DNA of 64,000 bases from Eubacteriales bacterium. GTDB taxonomy: Bacteria; Bacillota; Clostridia; Acetivibrionales; JANLFN01. Position numbers and translations under genes: made by a program. Shown here piece by piece: positions 55,790-63,456 of the stretch. The stretch is taken from the NCBI GenBank assembly GCA_024655885.1, contig JANLFN010000001.1, forward strand, positions 392,858 to 456,857, written 5' to 3'. Numbering within the stretch: position 1 is the stretch's first letter; the number at the start of each line of letters is the position of its first letter. The notes under the pieces are model-generated. The model had not been told where the DNA came from. It saw only the letters and a list, made by a program, of their open reading frames with translations, and did no database searches.

Positions 55790-56615
55790 ATACTATCTTT
55801 CCTTCCTTTTTTGAGTCTACAGGCAGATTCAAAAAAGCTTCAAGGCCCTCAAGGCTGTTTTTGTGCCTGATTTTATACAGTCTTGCCGTTTCCTTCAACT
55901 GGTGCCTCATGGTTGCCGTAAGCCTGAGCCTTTCCCCTATCAACTCCAGAACCCTATAGTCCGATGAAGTCAATAACTCCCTCTCCCTGCAGCCCGGCAG
56001 TTCCCTGGAAGACACTACAATATGCTCAATATGTTCCAGGTTTTTCTGCATCAGCTGGGTGACAAATTCCGGTTCCATCCTGGTGCCTTCCAAATGGTCG
56101 GAAACCACTTTCAGGCAAAAAATAGCATGGGCCGGCAAAAACATGGAAGCGGCTTCCATAAACCCTGCCGCCTCCATATCGGCAAACTCAAAAGCATGCG
56201 TACCAGCATATTCTTTAGTTACAGGAGATGCAAAGCTGTTTAAGGCAACCTCCCTAAGGCCGTGCTTTAATAGAATATCCGGGTAGTATTCCCTTCCGGT
56301 CTCACTGTGAATAATTTTATGGAACAGCAAGGGCGTACCTTCTTCAATATCAGGGGATACAGCCCCGCATATTCCCGTATTTAAAGCCGACGCACCATTT
56401 TTATGCGGTATAATCGAAAGGATATGTGCCGTTGCTACAGCACACCGCAGTATTCCCGTGCCGCACACTATAAGATATATTTCCCCATTTGAGTACAGGT
56501 CAAACCTTGTTGACCTGGCATCCTTTTTTAGTTTGAAATGTCTTATTATAGGTTTGGCTTCACAGTGCAATGCCGTTACAATAAATATCATAGCCCTTTT
56601 ATTTCCCGTTTTCAA
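55758..56615 (-). CDS. Purine nucleoside phosphorylase/nucleosidase-like protein
   Basis: A protein of the PNP/UDP phosphorylase superfamily, related to MTA/SAH nucleosidases. MIFIVTALHCEAKPIIRHF, GTGILRCAVATAHIL, ALNTGICGAVSPD and FADMEAAGFMEAA (with the purine-binding Glu and catalytic acid region) are the family marks. The C-terminal 60 residues are extra and helical. A TTG at 56615 has GGAGA upstream; the ATG at 56591 is alternative. It overlaps splB by 32 bases. Radical SAM products such as 5'-deoxyadenosine would be a plausible substrate if SplB released them, which is inference. Confidence 0.78.
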   Translation of the reverse strand: MKTGNKRAMIFIVTALHCEAKPIIRHFKLKKDARSTRFDLYSNGEIYLIVCGTGILRCAVATAHILSIIPHKNGASALNTGICGAVSPDIEEGTPLLFHKIIHSETGREYYPDILLKHGLREVALNSFASPVTKEYAGTHAFEFADMEAAGFMEAASMFLPAHAIFCLKVVSDHLEGTRMEPEFVTQLMQKNLEHIEHIVVSSRELPGCRERELLTSSDYRVLELIGERLRLTATMRHQLKETARLYKIRHKNSLEGLEAFLNLPVDSKKEGKIVFERIKQYLIH

Positions 56616-56641
56616 AATTCTCCATGCAAAATTTTGTCGTC

Positions 56642-56670
56642 ATTATATCACATCCTACCCTTTGCTTCAA
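56642..56670 (-). promoter_or_regulatory. Promoter of the nucleosidase-splB unit
   Basis: TTGAAG (56670-56665), a 17-base spacer and TATAAT (56647-56642) on the minus strand, about 30 bases upstream of the first gene. It looks like sigma-A rather than a sigma-G sequence. Confidence 0.65.
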
Positions 56671-56718
56671 TTTAAAAATCACAATTAAATCAATTTTGCA
56701 TATGCTGGAATTAGAATA

Positions 56719-56795
56719 ATAAAAGTCCAAAAAGATTTCCTGCTAAGTGACGTTATTCACCTTTAACGGCGGTTTACGCCCTATTGGACTTTTAT
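56719..56795 (+). ncRNA. Structured 77-base leader element (three-stem fold)
   Basis: ATAAAAGTCCAA (56719-56730) pairs perfectly with TTGGACTTTTAT (56784-56795). Inside are two smaller stems, GTTA with TAAC (56752-56755, 56764-56767; CGTTA/TAACG if the first G pairs) and GGCG with CGCC (56768-56771, 56777-56780). This makes a three-way junction just before the 39-residue membrane protein gene. It could be a regulatory leader, or alternatively a small MITE-like inverted repeat. No known riboswitch class is matched. Confidence 0.55.
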
Positions 56796-56824
56796 CGTTT
56801 AATAAAAACTCTGGAGGTGCCATT

Positions 56825-56944
56825 ATGGACGAAGATAGAGGAGGAATAACCAGCTTCTTTGGCAGCAATGCAGCGGTACTGTTTTTCATCCTCGTATTCT
56901 TACTTCTTTTCTGGGGCTGCACAGGCCCGGCCTGCGATGACTGA
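56825..56944 (+). CDS. 39-residue membrane peptide
   Basis: A short protein: an acidic start MDEDRGGITSFFGS, a hydrophobic run AAVLFFILVFLLLFWG and a tail CTGPACDD with two cysteines. The layout resembles short YjcZ-like spore-associated peptides, but no exact family is recognised. GGAGGTG is five bases before the ATG at 56825. A frame that opens at 56747 would add 26 residues without a binding site. The structured leader at 56719-56795 precedes it. Confidence 0.6.
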   Translation: MDEDRGGITSFFGSNAAVLFFILVFLLLFWGCTGPACDD

Positions 56945-57028
56945 CCACTGCTGAAACAGGACTTGGTGCAATCCGGAAGTCTCGGCAGAATTCCATGGCA
57001 GTGCCGTCGGCGGGGTTTCATAGTTGAA

Positions 57029-57052
57029 AAGCAGGCTGAAGCCAGCCTGCTT
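57029..57052. terminator. Hairpin terminator between the 39-residue gene and the oxidoreductase
   Basis: AAGCAGGCTG (57029-57038) and CAGCCTGCTT (57043-57052) form a perfect 10-base-pair stem with an AAGC loop. On the minus strand TTTTCAACT follows. It lies after both converging genes and probably serves both. Confidence 0.7.
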
Positions 57053-57137
57053 AAAATAATATTAAATATCCTGTATTTAAGTATCATACTTAAAGGGTCA
57101 TTCCATTGCCAACGGTTCCCTCGGGAAACCTGCGCCA

Positions 57138-59132
57138 TCAAATATATGCAGCAGCTTTGAAAGCGGACTTGATGGCCGGGCCAAGATTTCCGGCATACAC
57201 TGCATCGCCTACAACAAACACTTCGGTTTCGGGGGCGCTGTGGCGCAGGGAATCGACCACATCGTGCCTCGGGGACACACCTAAGGCTAACAGCACCGTG
57301 TCGGCAGGGAGCTCCATTCTTTCAGAGGTCTTCGTATTCCTGCAGATTATGCTGTTATCGGTTACTTCCTCAAGCTTGCAGTTGAGATGTATGGGTATAT
57401 CAAGCTCTTTAATCAGCTCCATAAACTCCATGGCAACGCCGCCGGAGGAAGCCATGAGGTTTGACATATCCGGTGCCATTTCCACCACGGTCACATCCTT
57501 GCCCTCGCGCTTGAGATCAATGGCAGCCTCAATGCCGACAGCGCCGGCACCGACGACAACGATCTTGTTGCCCACCTCTACCTCACCGGCATCGGCCTCG
57601 GGAGCCCAGTGGACATGGGGCTTATTGATACCGGGGAGCGGGGGAACTGTTGGTTTTGCACCGACAGCGATAATAACCGCATCGTAGCCTTCCGCGTCCA
57701 GCATCTCCTTTGTAGCCTCTGTATTGAGGAGTATGCGGGCAGGAGCCTTATTGGCCTGACATACCAGGTAGTTGAGATAATCCTTTAAATCCCGCTTAAA
57801 CCGGGGTACAGTGGCATAGACCAGGCTTCCTCCGAGACGGCCGCTCTTCTCGTAAAGGGTGACATCATGCCCGCGTTCACAAAGCGTCATCAAGGCTTGG
57901 ATGCCTGCCGGGCCTCCGCCGATGACCGCAACTCTTTTTTTCTTTTCCGCCTTTTTAATCCTGCCCTCCCGGAACTCGGTCTCTTCTCCCAGGAACGGGT
58001 TGACGGCGCAGTTGATAACCGCAGGAACCATCAGACGCCCTCCGCAGTATTGACAGCGGATGCAGGGACGGTGATCCTCTTCTCTGCCCAGGGCATACTT
58101 GCGCGGCATCTCGGGATCCGCCAGTATGGGGCGGCACATTGCTACAAAATCGGCCTTGCCGGTGGCTATGATCTCCTCCGCATCCTTGATGTTCATAATC
58201 GACCCTACGGTGCATACCAGAAGGTTCGGGAACGCTTTCTTGATGTCCGCGGCGTAATGTACGTTGTACATCCTGTCCATCATGTAGTTCTGCCACCAGT
58301 TGCGCATATATTCAAACTCTCCATGAAGACCTGCTGAAACATGGAGTATGTCGATCTTGTGCTGAATAAGTTCGATGTACTTGAGGGTCTCTTCAAAGTG
58401 CATGCCGTCTGGATGGATCTCGTCGGCGGAAATGCGGAACTCGATGACAAAATCCTCTCCGCACCGTTCGCGGACCCTGTCTAATACCTCAATGGTAAAC
58501 CGCGCCCTGTTTTCAAGGGATCCGCCATATTCGTCGGTACGCTTGTTGTAAAGGGGACTTGAAAACTGGGAAATCAGGTTTCCATGCCCTCCATGGATCA
58601 TACACATTTTAAAGCCCGCCCTTTTGCAGCGGTACGCAGCGGCGGCATACATTTCCACCGTTTCCTTTATCTTTGCGTGATCCATCGCTATGGTGGGGAT
58701 GGGTTCCCTTCCCTGCATCCTTGCTCTCCACAGCTCATTGGATGCAATAATGGATGAAGCGCTGTATGCTGGTTTTCCGGTCTTCTCGAACTGGGAATCC
58801 TTGCCGTTGTGGTTGATCTCCAGGGAGGGCTGCACTCCATAGCCCTGGCACATCTCGACAAAGCGGGTAAGGGGAAGGATACAAGCGTCGCTGCCCAGGT
58901 CCAGCTGACGTTCCTCATCACATGCCTCTCTGATATCAACCACTGAATTGCCGACGTGGATTACCGCCACTCCGCCCTGCGCCATGGGTCTGAAAAACTC
59001 CACAAACTCCGGCGTAACCTTTCCTTCCCGGTCAGCCAGATTGGGGGACGGCGGAGCCATTTCCAGACGGTTTTTGAAATCAACCCCCCTGATCCTGATG
59101 GGTTGGAACACATGTTCATACTTTGACCCCAT
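57138..59132 (-). CDS. NADH:flavin oxidoreductase (OYE/2,4-dienoyl-CoA reductase-like)
   Basis: A large flavoenzyme of about 664 residues. The N-terminal TIM barrel (VFQPIRIRGVDFKNRLEM, PSLEINHNGKD, HGGHGNLISQF, DEYGGSLENRARFTIEVL) binds FMN. A four-Cys cluster motif near residues 358-370 (CIRCQYC and NCAVNPFLG) carries 4Fe-4S. The C-terminal FAD/NAD(P) part has VAVIGGGPAGIQALMTL and IVVVGAGAVGIEAAIDL. Related enzymes reduce enoyl-CoA or steroid double bonds, such as BaiCD/BaiH. GGGAG is seven bases from the ATG at 59132; ATGs at 59138 and 59150 are alternatives. It sits at the edge of a region with insertion-sequence debris. Confidence 0.9.
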   Translation of the reverse strand: MGSKYEHVFQPIRIRGVDFKNRLEMAPPSPNLADREGKVTPEFVEFFRPMAQGGVAVIHVGNSVVDIREACDEERQLDLGSDACILPLTRFVEMCQGYGVQPSLEINHNGKDSQFEKTGKPAYSASSIIASNELWRARMQGREPIPTIAMDHAKIKETVEMYAAAAYRCKRAGFKMCMIHGGHGNLISQFSSPLYNKRTDEYGGSLENRARFTIEVLDRVRERCGEDFVIEFRISADEIHPDGMHFEETLKYIELIQHKIDILHVSAGLHGEFEYMRNWWQNYMMDRMYNVHYAADIKKAFPNLLVCTVGSIMNIKDAEEIIATGKADFVAMCRPILADPEMPRKYALGREEDHRPCIRCQYCGGRLMVPAVINCAVNPFLGEETEFREGRIKKAEKKKRVAVIGGGPAGIQALMTLCERGHDVTLYEKSGRLGGSLVYATVPRFKRDLKDYLNYLVCQANKAPARILLNTEATKEMLDAEGYDAVIIAVGAKPTVPPLPGINKPHVHWAPEADAGEVEVGNKIVVVGAGAVGIEAAIDLKREGKDVTVVEMAPDMSNLMASSGGVAMEFMELIKELDIPIHLNCKLEEVTDNSIICRNTKTSERMELPADTVLLALGVSPRHDVVDSLRHSAPETEVFVVGDAVYAGNLGPAIKSAFKAAAYI

Positions 59133-59155
59133 ATTCATACTCCCTTCCATTATTT

Positions 59156-59182
59156 AATATGATAATATATATATATCATATT
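59156..59182. promoter_or_regulatory. Palindrome upstream of the oxidoreductase
   Basis: AATATGATA (59156-59164) and TATCATATT (59174-59182) are perfectly inverted around ATATATATA. It lies 25-50 bases before the oxidoreductase start, where a regulator could bind. No regulator gene is adjacent. Confidence 0.45.
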
Positions 59183-59191
59183 CTTGGCTAA

Positions 59192-59335
59192 TTTTATAGA
59201 GAAAAGATGTCCACCGGATCACGGGCACACTATCTGTTATGCAGGGCAAAGAAGCTGGGGCTTAGTTTTCTTGCCTACAATCTGAAAAGAGTCATCCATA
59301 TGGTGAGGATTAAGAAGTTGATAGCCGCAATGTAG
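59192..59335 (+). mobile_element. Transposase C-terminal remnant (IS1182-like)
   Basis: A 47-codon open stretch (after TAA at 59189-59191) encodes REKMSTGSRAHYLLCRAKKL, followed by GLSFLAYNLKRVIHM and ending at a TAG. The AYNLKRVI motif is characteristic of the C-terminus of IS1182-type transposases. Nothing upstream of it continues the protein, so only the 3' fragment of an insertion sequence remains. Confidence 0.65.
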
Positions 59336-59373
59336 GGTATCTCCCCTATTGCTTCTCAAAAAATACCAAAAAC

Positions 59374-59411
59374 GGCACTGAATTTGCAATTTTCCCGGCA
59401 AGTGCAGTGCC
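59374..59411 (-). terminator. Terminator-like hairpin
   Basis: GGCACTG (59374-59380) pairs with CAGTGCC (59405-59411), and the minus-strand transcript continues GTTTTTGGTATTTTTTG. It may be the terminator of a minus-strand transcript from the flavodoxin gene. Confidence 0.5.
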
Positions 59412-59431
59412 ATTTTTCTTGTCATAAAACG

Positions 59432-59568
59432 CCGAAAACTCTTGAATATCAAGGGCACTGAAAAAGTCACTTTTTTAGAAAAATCACAACGAAACCATGC
59501 TGGTTTCAAGGTTTGATTTTTGGAAAAATAGCACTTTTTCAGCAGTCTCTAAATTCAAGGGTTTTCGG
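59432..59568. repeat. 137-base imperfect palindrome (MITE-like)
   Basis: The outer arms CCGAAAACTCTTGAAT (59432-59447) and ATTCAAGGGTTTTCGG (59553-59568) match at 15 of 16 positions. Inside, TGAAAAAGT (59459-59467) pairs with ACTTTTTCA (59533-59541), and GAAACCA with TGGTTTC (59491-59497, 59501-59507) at the centre. The whole stretch between the flavodoxin gene and the transposase remnant folds as one long hairpin. Confidence 0.7.
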
Positions 59569-59668
59569 ACAAATTTTTGGCAAGTTAGGTGAATATAGAT
59601 GCCATAATAAAATATATGTCCAACACATACCTGCCCGATCCCCGCCTATACAGTTCTCGTTGAATGTT

Positions 59669-60196
59669 TCAAAGCCCCATTGCGTTTTTCACAGAAGCTG
59701 CAATGACCCCGGCCAGCTTTGATAGCTCTGCGTCACTCAGCCGGTAAGCGCTTGTGTCCTTCATCGTTGGTTTCGGCTCGGGCGGCAGCAAATCGGCGAT
59801 ATGCAGATCGACAAATGCAATCGGCTTTGCTCCGGCTCTTTTTTCCAGATCATCCGCAAGCTCAGGATTCGTGTTCAGAGCGCCGCCGCTGATGGAAGCA
59901 AACGCATAAGGTTGCGGATGCGCTTTCAGATGTTTCAAATAAGCGCGAAGCGGCGACGCAACCTTGCCCATCCATACCGGAGCGATAAAGAGAATCCGCT
60001 CATACTTCTCCAGCTCGGAAGCGAGGGGCTGCACCCGGCGCGTACGGTTCAAAATCATATCCAGTATGATGGCGCCCGTCTTCCGGGGTTTTTCCTCTAA
60101 AATTTTAACATGCTCAGCCGAAAGCGCCTTTGCCACGGCGGCCGCCAAAGCTCCGTTATTGCTGGTGAGCGAATAAGAGACAACTGCAATGCTCAT
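59669..60196 (-). CDS. Flavodoxin-like protein
   Basis: A 175-residue flavodoxin-fold protein. The P-loop opening AVVSYSLTSNNGALAAAVAKAL binds FMN phosphate, followed by LFIAPVWMGKVASPLRAYL and FASISGGALNTNPE at the expected flavin-ring positions. The C-terminal helix ends VKNAMGL. It belongs to the same strand cluster as an FMN-binding protein, apbE and tetR, and would carry electrons in that module. A flavodoxin fragment lies upstream. Confidence 0.82.
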   Translation of the reverse strand: MSIAVVSYSLTSNNGALAAAVAKALSAEHVKILEEKPRKTGAIILDMILNRTRRVQPLASELEKYERILFIAPVWMGKVASPLRAYLKHLKAHPQPYAFASISGGALNTNPELADDLEKRAGAKPIAFVDLHIADLLPPEPKPTMKDTSAYRLSDAELSKLAGVIAASVKNAMGL

Positions 60197-60214
60197 GATG
60201 ATAGACCTTCCATC

Positions 60215-60361
60215 TCATATTTGCGCCGCAATTTGTTTTGCGCGCTCTGCCGCCTTTTTCACATCCGCAGTGTTGGGATGTCCGAGCTTAATAAACAGGA
60301 AACTTCCCGGACAAGTGATTTCTTCCAGCACCTCCACGCCTTTTTCCTTCAATATCCTGCT
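60215..60361 (-). pseudogene. C-terminal fragment of another flavodoxin-like protein
   Basis: An uninterrupted stretch encodes a sequence such as RILKEKGVEVLEEITCPGSF and LGHPNTADVKKAAERAKQ, which resembles the end of a flavodoxin. It is preceded by an in-frame TAA, has no start and lies right upstream of the flavodoxin-like gene. It is either decayed or a remnant of a rearrangement. Confidence 0.5.
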
Positions 60362-60422
60362 TTATGCCCGACACCCATTACAGACATTCTTTTCTCCATA
60401 AATCATACGCTCCTGATTCACA

Positions 60423-60881
60423 TCATTTGATCTCCGCCTGCTCCAGCGCGTTTTCCACCGCCTTGAGATGTGCTTTGGATGTCAGGGTCGCGCCGCTGAT
60501 AACGTCCACCTTCAGGGACTGAGATTTGATCACCTCGTCAAACAGGTTGTTAATCGTAAGACCCTTTCTGATTTCAGTCGTTTGCTTTTCATTGGCCAGC
60601 GCTCCCTCTGTCACCCTGATTTCCGTAACAGCTCCCGAGGCTACGGTTACCTCAACCGCGGCGTTTCTGAAACTGTCCTTTGTCCCGCGGTATGCACCCG
60701 TATAGACCCCGTCGCGCAGTTTTTTAAAATCCACATCAGCGATGACCATATTTTGAAGCTCGTTGCGCCCCGGAGCGGTCATGACAATCGCTCCTGCCAT
60801 TCCCAATGCAATCACACCGACAATTGACAGTATTACAATCCACATTCTGATTTTCCCCTTTCTCTTTTTGACAGTTTGCAT
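60423..60881 (-). CDS. FMN-binding domain membrane protein
   Basis: A 152-residue protein with a basic start, one membrane helix (WIVILSIVGVIALGMAGAIV, residues about 14-33) and an outward FMN-binding domain. The flavinylation motif DVISGATLTS (near residue 131) would receive FMN on a Thr or Ser from ApbE. DLRDGVYTGAYRGTKDS-like sequence forms the domain start. It directly follows apbE by about 20 bases, indicating one operon. Confidence 0.87.
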   Translation of the reverse strand: MQTVKKRKGKIRMWIVILSIVGVIALGMAGAIVMTAPGRNELQNMVIADVDFKKLRDGVYTGAYRGTKDSFRNAAVEVTVASGAVTEIRVTEGALANEKQTTEIRKGLTINNLFDEVIKSQSLKVDVISGATLTSKAHLKAVENALEQAEIK

Positions 60882-60899
60882 GATACAATCTTTCCTTTC

Positions 60900-61856
60900 C
60901 TATATATAGGTTACATTGATTTCGGCAGAAGCCTGGAAGTACTTCCGCAAGCCCCGCGTGACGTATACCCGCAGCTTCGCGTCCACTAGAACCGCCTCCG
61001 CCCGCGGATATTTTTCTATCAAGGCAAGCCCTCTTTCCAAACCGGCAACAAAGACGACAGTAGACAACGCGTCGGCGGTCATGGCGCTGTCCGCCACAAC
61101 GGTCACGCTGACAAGTCCGGACTCTGCCGGATACCCGGTAATCGGATTCAGAATATGATGGAACCGCCTGCCTTCCTTGTCGAGAAAATACCGCTCATAG
61201 TCTCCGGAGGTGACCACCGCCTTTCCGGTTACCGCGACCGCGCCGATCAGGCCGTTCAGCCGGGGATGACGGATACCCACACGCCATGGCGAGCCGTCGG
61301 GCTTATTGCCAAGTGTGGACACATTCCCTCCAATATTGGAAAAGGCGGATGTGACGCCATATTCCTGAAATATCTCCATGAAACGGTCGCCGGCAAAGCC
61401 CTTGCCGATGCCGCCCAAATCGACAGACTGTCCGGAATTTTTCAGTCCCGCTGTTTTTTGGACGGCATCCAGTTCCAAATCTTTGTAACTGACAAGAGGG
61501 AGAACCAGCTCTATCTTGTTGTTTGCAGGAGGTTCCAACGCGTGCTTATAGTCCCACAAGTCTGCCAGCGGGCCGACGGTAATATCGAATAACCCCTGAG
61601 AAATGGCTGAGCATTCCATTGCACGTGAAAGGATTTCATAGGTTTCAGGGCTGATTTTTTCACGCTTTACGCCCGCAGAATGGTTGATTCGGCTGATATC
61701 ACTTTCCGGCAGAAAACGGCTGAGCAAACATTCCAGTCTTTGAGCTTCGTTTTCAACGGCTCGCAGAGCTTTTACCGAGTGCCTGCCGAAAGCCTTGTGA
61801 GCCATTTCCGTGTCCATACCGGTATGCGTGGCTTCAACCGCAGCGCTGTTATCCAA
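60900..61856 (-). CDS. apbE: FAD:protein FMN transferase ApbE
   Basis: ApbE attaches FMN covalently to Ser/Thr of FMN-binding domains. Visible motifs are LSRFLPESDISRINHSAG, SVDLGGIGKGFAGDRFME, PDGSPWRVGIRHP and AMTADALSTVVFVAGLERGL. No signal peptide or lipobox is evident, so it may act in the cytosol. A TTG at 61856 preceded by AAGGAGG is favoured. An in-frame TTG at 61925 would overlap tetR by 13 bases. It is followed by an FMN-binding protein and a flavodoxin. Confidence 0.9.
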   Translation of the reverse strand: MDNSAAVEATHTGMDTEMAHKAFGRHSVKALRAVENEAQRLECLLSRFLPESDISRINHSAGVKREKISPETYEILSRAMECSAISQGLFDITVGPLADLWDYKHALEPPANNKIELVLPLVSYKDLELDAVQKTAGLKNSGQSVDLGGIGKGFAGDRFMEIFQEYGVTSAFSNIGGNVSTLGNKPDGSPWRVGIRHPRLNGLIGAVAVTGKAVVTSGDYERYFLDKEGRRFHHILNPITGYPAESGLVSVTVVADSAMTADALSTVVFVAGLERGLALIEKYPRAEAVLVDAKLRVYVTRGLRKYFQASAEINVTYI

Positions 61857-61912
61857 TAACTCTCCCTCCTTCTTAAAGCTGTTACTTTCACATGTACGGC
61901 TCAGGCAGCTTC

Positions 61913-62494
61913 TTATTTCGGACAATCGGTAAGACCCTTCAAAACAAAATCCGTCAAATGATCCTGCAGCTCAGGGAAATACTGCAGTCCGATTTCTTCC
62001 TTGTGGTAACCGATCCGGATAATGGCCCCGAATATGGCCATAATCATTTCGCTGCTGATATCCGATCTCATTTTTCCTTCTGCCTGCCATTTTTGAACCA
62101 GTCTCAAAAAGTCCCGATATAGGAAGTCAATCGCCTGAAGTCCGTCTTCTTCCCGGAAAAGCTTTTCAATTTTATTGTAAACATCAGGGTTATACCACTG
62201 GCTCAGGATGGGGTTGGAGAGCATACCCTCCATATTTAAAGCCAAAAGCTGCTTGATTAGCTTTACAGGGTCGTCATCAAGATCGACGGATTTCATAATG
62301 TGTTTCATTAAAACAGCCGTTTCCTGTTCAAGTATCTCCACAAAAAGCTTGTCTTTGGAAGGGTAGTAGTTGTAAAACGTACCCACACTAAAGCCTGCCT
62401 GTTTGGTAATATCGGCAACATTTGTATCCTTAAAGCCTCTCGTCGCGAACAGTTCCTTCGCGCAATTAAATAACATTGTTTTTTTGTCTTCCAT
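61913..62494 (-). CDS. TetR-family regulator of the flavin module
   Basis: A TetR regulator of about 193 residues. The DNA-binding part has TMLFNCAKELFATRGFKDTN, then VADITKQAGFSVGTFYNYYP and SKDKLFVEI. The ligand domain is helical and unassigned. The ATG at 62494 starts MEDKKTMLF; an upstream in-frame start at 62557 lies in the palindromic regulatory region. It heads the apbE operon and is preceded by a large palindrome at 62581-62620. Confidence 0.88.
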   Translation of the reverse strand: MEDKKTMLFNCAKELFATRGFKDTNVADITKQAGFSVGTFYNYYPSKDKLFVEILEQETAVLMKHIMKSVDLDDDPVKLIKQLLALNMEGMLSNPILSQWYNPDVYNKIEKLFREEDGLQAIDFLYRDFLRLVQKWQAEGKMRSDISSEMIMAIFGAIIRIGYHKEEIGLQYFPELQDHLTDFVLKGLTDCPK

Positions 62495-62580
62495 TCTATC
62501 AACCCTTACATCGTGTATATTTTCTATGATATATAACTTCTTAGCGGTTGCCTGCAAATTTAACTACATGTATCAGCTTA

Positions 62581-62620
62581 CTATATATGAATGAATAATA
62601 TTTTGTTCATTCATATATAG
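62581..62620. promoter_or_regulatory. Palindromic operator upstream of the flavin-module tetR
   Basis: CTATATATGAATGAA (62581-62595) and TTCATTCATATATAG (62606-62620) are perfectly inverted, 15 bases each, around a 10-base spacer. TGAATGAA-type half-sites fit a TetR dimer pair. The site lies about 90 bases upstream of the tetR start. Confidence 0.75.
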
Positions 62621-62766
62621 CATACCAAATGCTCTCTGTCAAGTGTTTTACTGAACACACAGAAATTATTTTTTGATACATCCAAGAGATATGAAAAAAG
62701 TCTGCCGACAAAATGCTAATAAAAGCACATTTTTCGGATAATTGTGAGCAGGGTGTTAGCATATTC

Positions 62767-63072
62767 TTAAAATTGGCTTTTTGAATACCGTACTGTGACT
62801 ATGAGGACATGCTTTTTTGCTTCCTCAATGCGGTATAAAACTGTAAAATTACCCACGAAAAGCTGGCGATATCCCCTGTTGGCATAAGCACCCGTTTTTC
62901 TCAACGCTCCTCGTTGAGGCATGCTCTCCAGGCTGAAAATGGCTTCCTCCAAGGAATCCACCAATTTTGAAGCGATAACCGGCTCTGTCAGCGTTTCGGC
63001 AATATAGTAATATATGCCGTCCAAATCGCGGTATGCACGGGGCAGTAATTTTACGGCGTATTTATTTCCCAA
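62767..63072 (-). CDS. RelE/ParE-type toxin
   Basis: A 101-residue RelE/ParE-superfamily toxin. KLLPRAYRDLDGIYYYIAET, then ALRKTGAYANRGYRQLFVGNF and VLIVTVRYSKSQF follow the fold. RelE members cleave mRNA on ribosomes and ParE members inhibit gyrase; the sequence does not decide which. It overlaps the antitoxin gene by 11 bases, so the two are coupled. Confidence 0.85.
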   Translation of the reverse strand: MGNKYAVKLLPRAYRDLDGIYYYIAETLTEPVIASKLVDSLEEAIFSLESMPQRGALRKTGAYANRGYRQLFVGNFTVLYRIEEAKKHVLIVTVRYSKSQF

Positions 63073-63328
63073 AATGTTTCCTCTTTAATTTCGCTAGAGC
63101 TTCTCTTGCATCAACAAGCTGATTATCGGAAGTATACTCGGCTTCGGCTTCCGCGATAGCCGCGTCGAGCTCACGATCTTCCAGCATGGCGTCAAACGTC
63201 TCGATGCTCATAACAACTAAATCGCCATAGCCGTTTTTCGTTATGAATATCGGTTCTTTCTTTGCGTGGCACAAGTCGGAGATCTCATTGGTGTTTCTTA
63301 AATCAGTTATTGGTCTGATTTGGGGCAT
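63062..63328 (-). CDS. Phd/YefM-type antitoxin
   Basis: An 88-residue antitoxin of the Phd/YefM family. IRPITDLRNTNEISDLCHAK, IFITKNGYGDLVVMSIETFD and a helical acidic C-terminus make up the usual DNA-binding and toxin-neutralising parts. AAAGGAGG precedes the ATG by about eight bases. The promoter and start region should bind the complex for autoregulation. Confidence 0.88.
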   Translation of the reverse strand: MPQIRPITDLRNTNEISDLCHAKKEPIFITKNGYGDLVVMSIETFDAMLEDRELDAAIAEAEAEYTSDNQLVDAREALAKLKRKHFGK

Positions 63329-63354
63329 GACTTACGCCTCCTTTCATGTACATT

Positions 63355-63383
63355 ATTATAGCATTATTATATACATTTTACAA
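63355..63383 (-). promoter_or_regulatory. Toxin-antitoxin promoter
   Basis: TTGTAA (63383-63378), a 17-base spacer and TATAAT (63360-63355) on the minus strand, followed about 30 bases later by the antitoxin start. Confidence 0.6.
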
Positions 63384-63456
63384 GAATTTAGTTCAATAAA
63401 AATTTACATTCAAAAATCTGACGCTTCCGAGCTTAATTGGTGGCGTTTTTTCATGT

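Noticed and set aside
56945..57020. Cobalamin-riboswitch-like bases between the 39-residue gene and the oxidoreductase
   Set aside because: GGTGCAATCC resembles part of a cobalamin box, but the GCC-ACTG and GGG-CC core is not in the right order and the stems do not fit.
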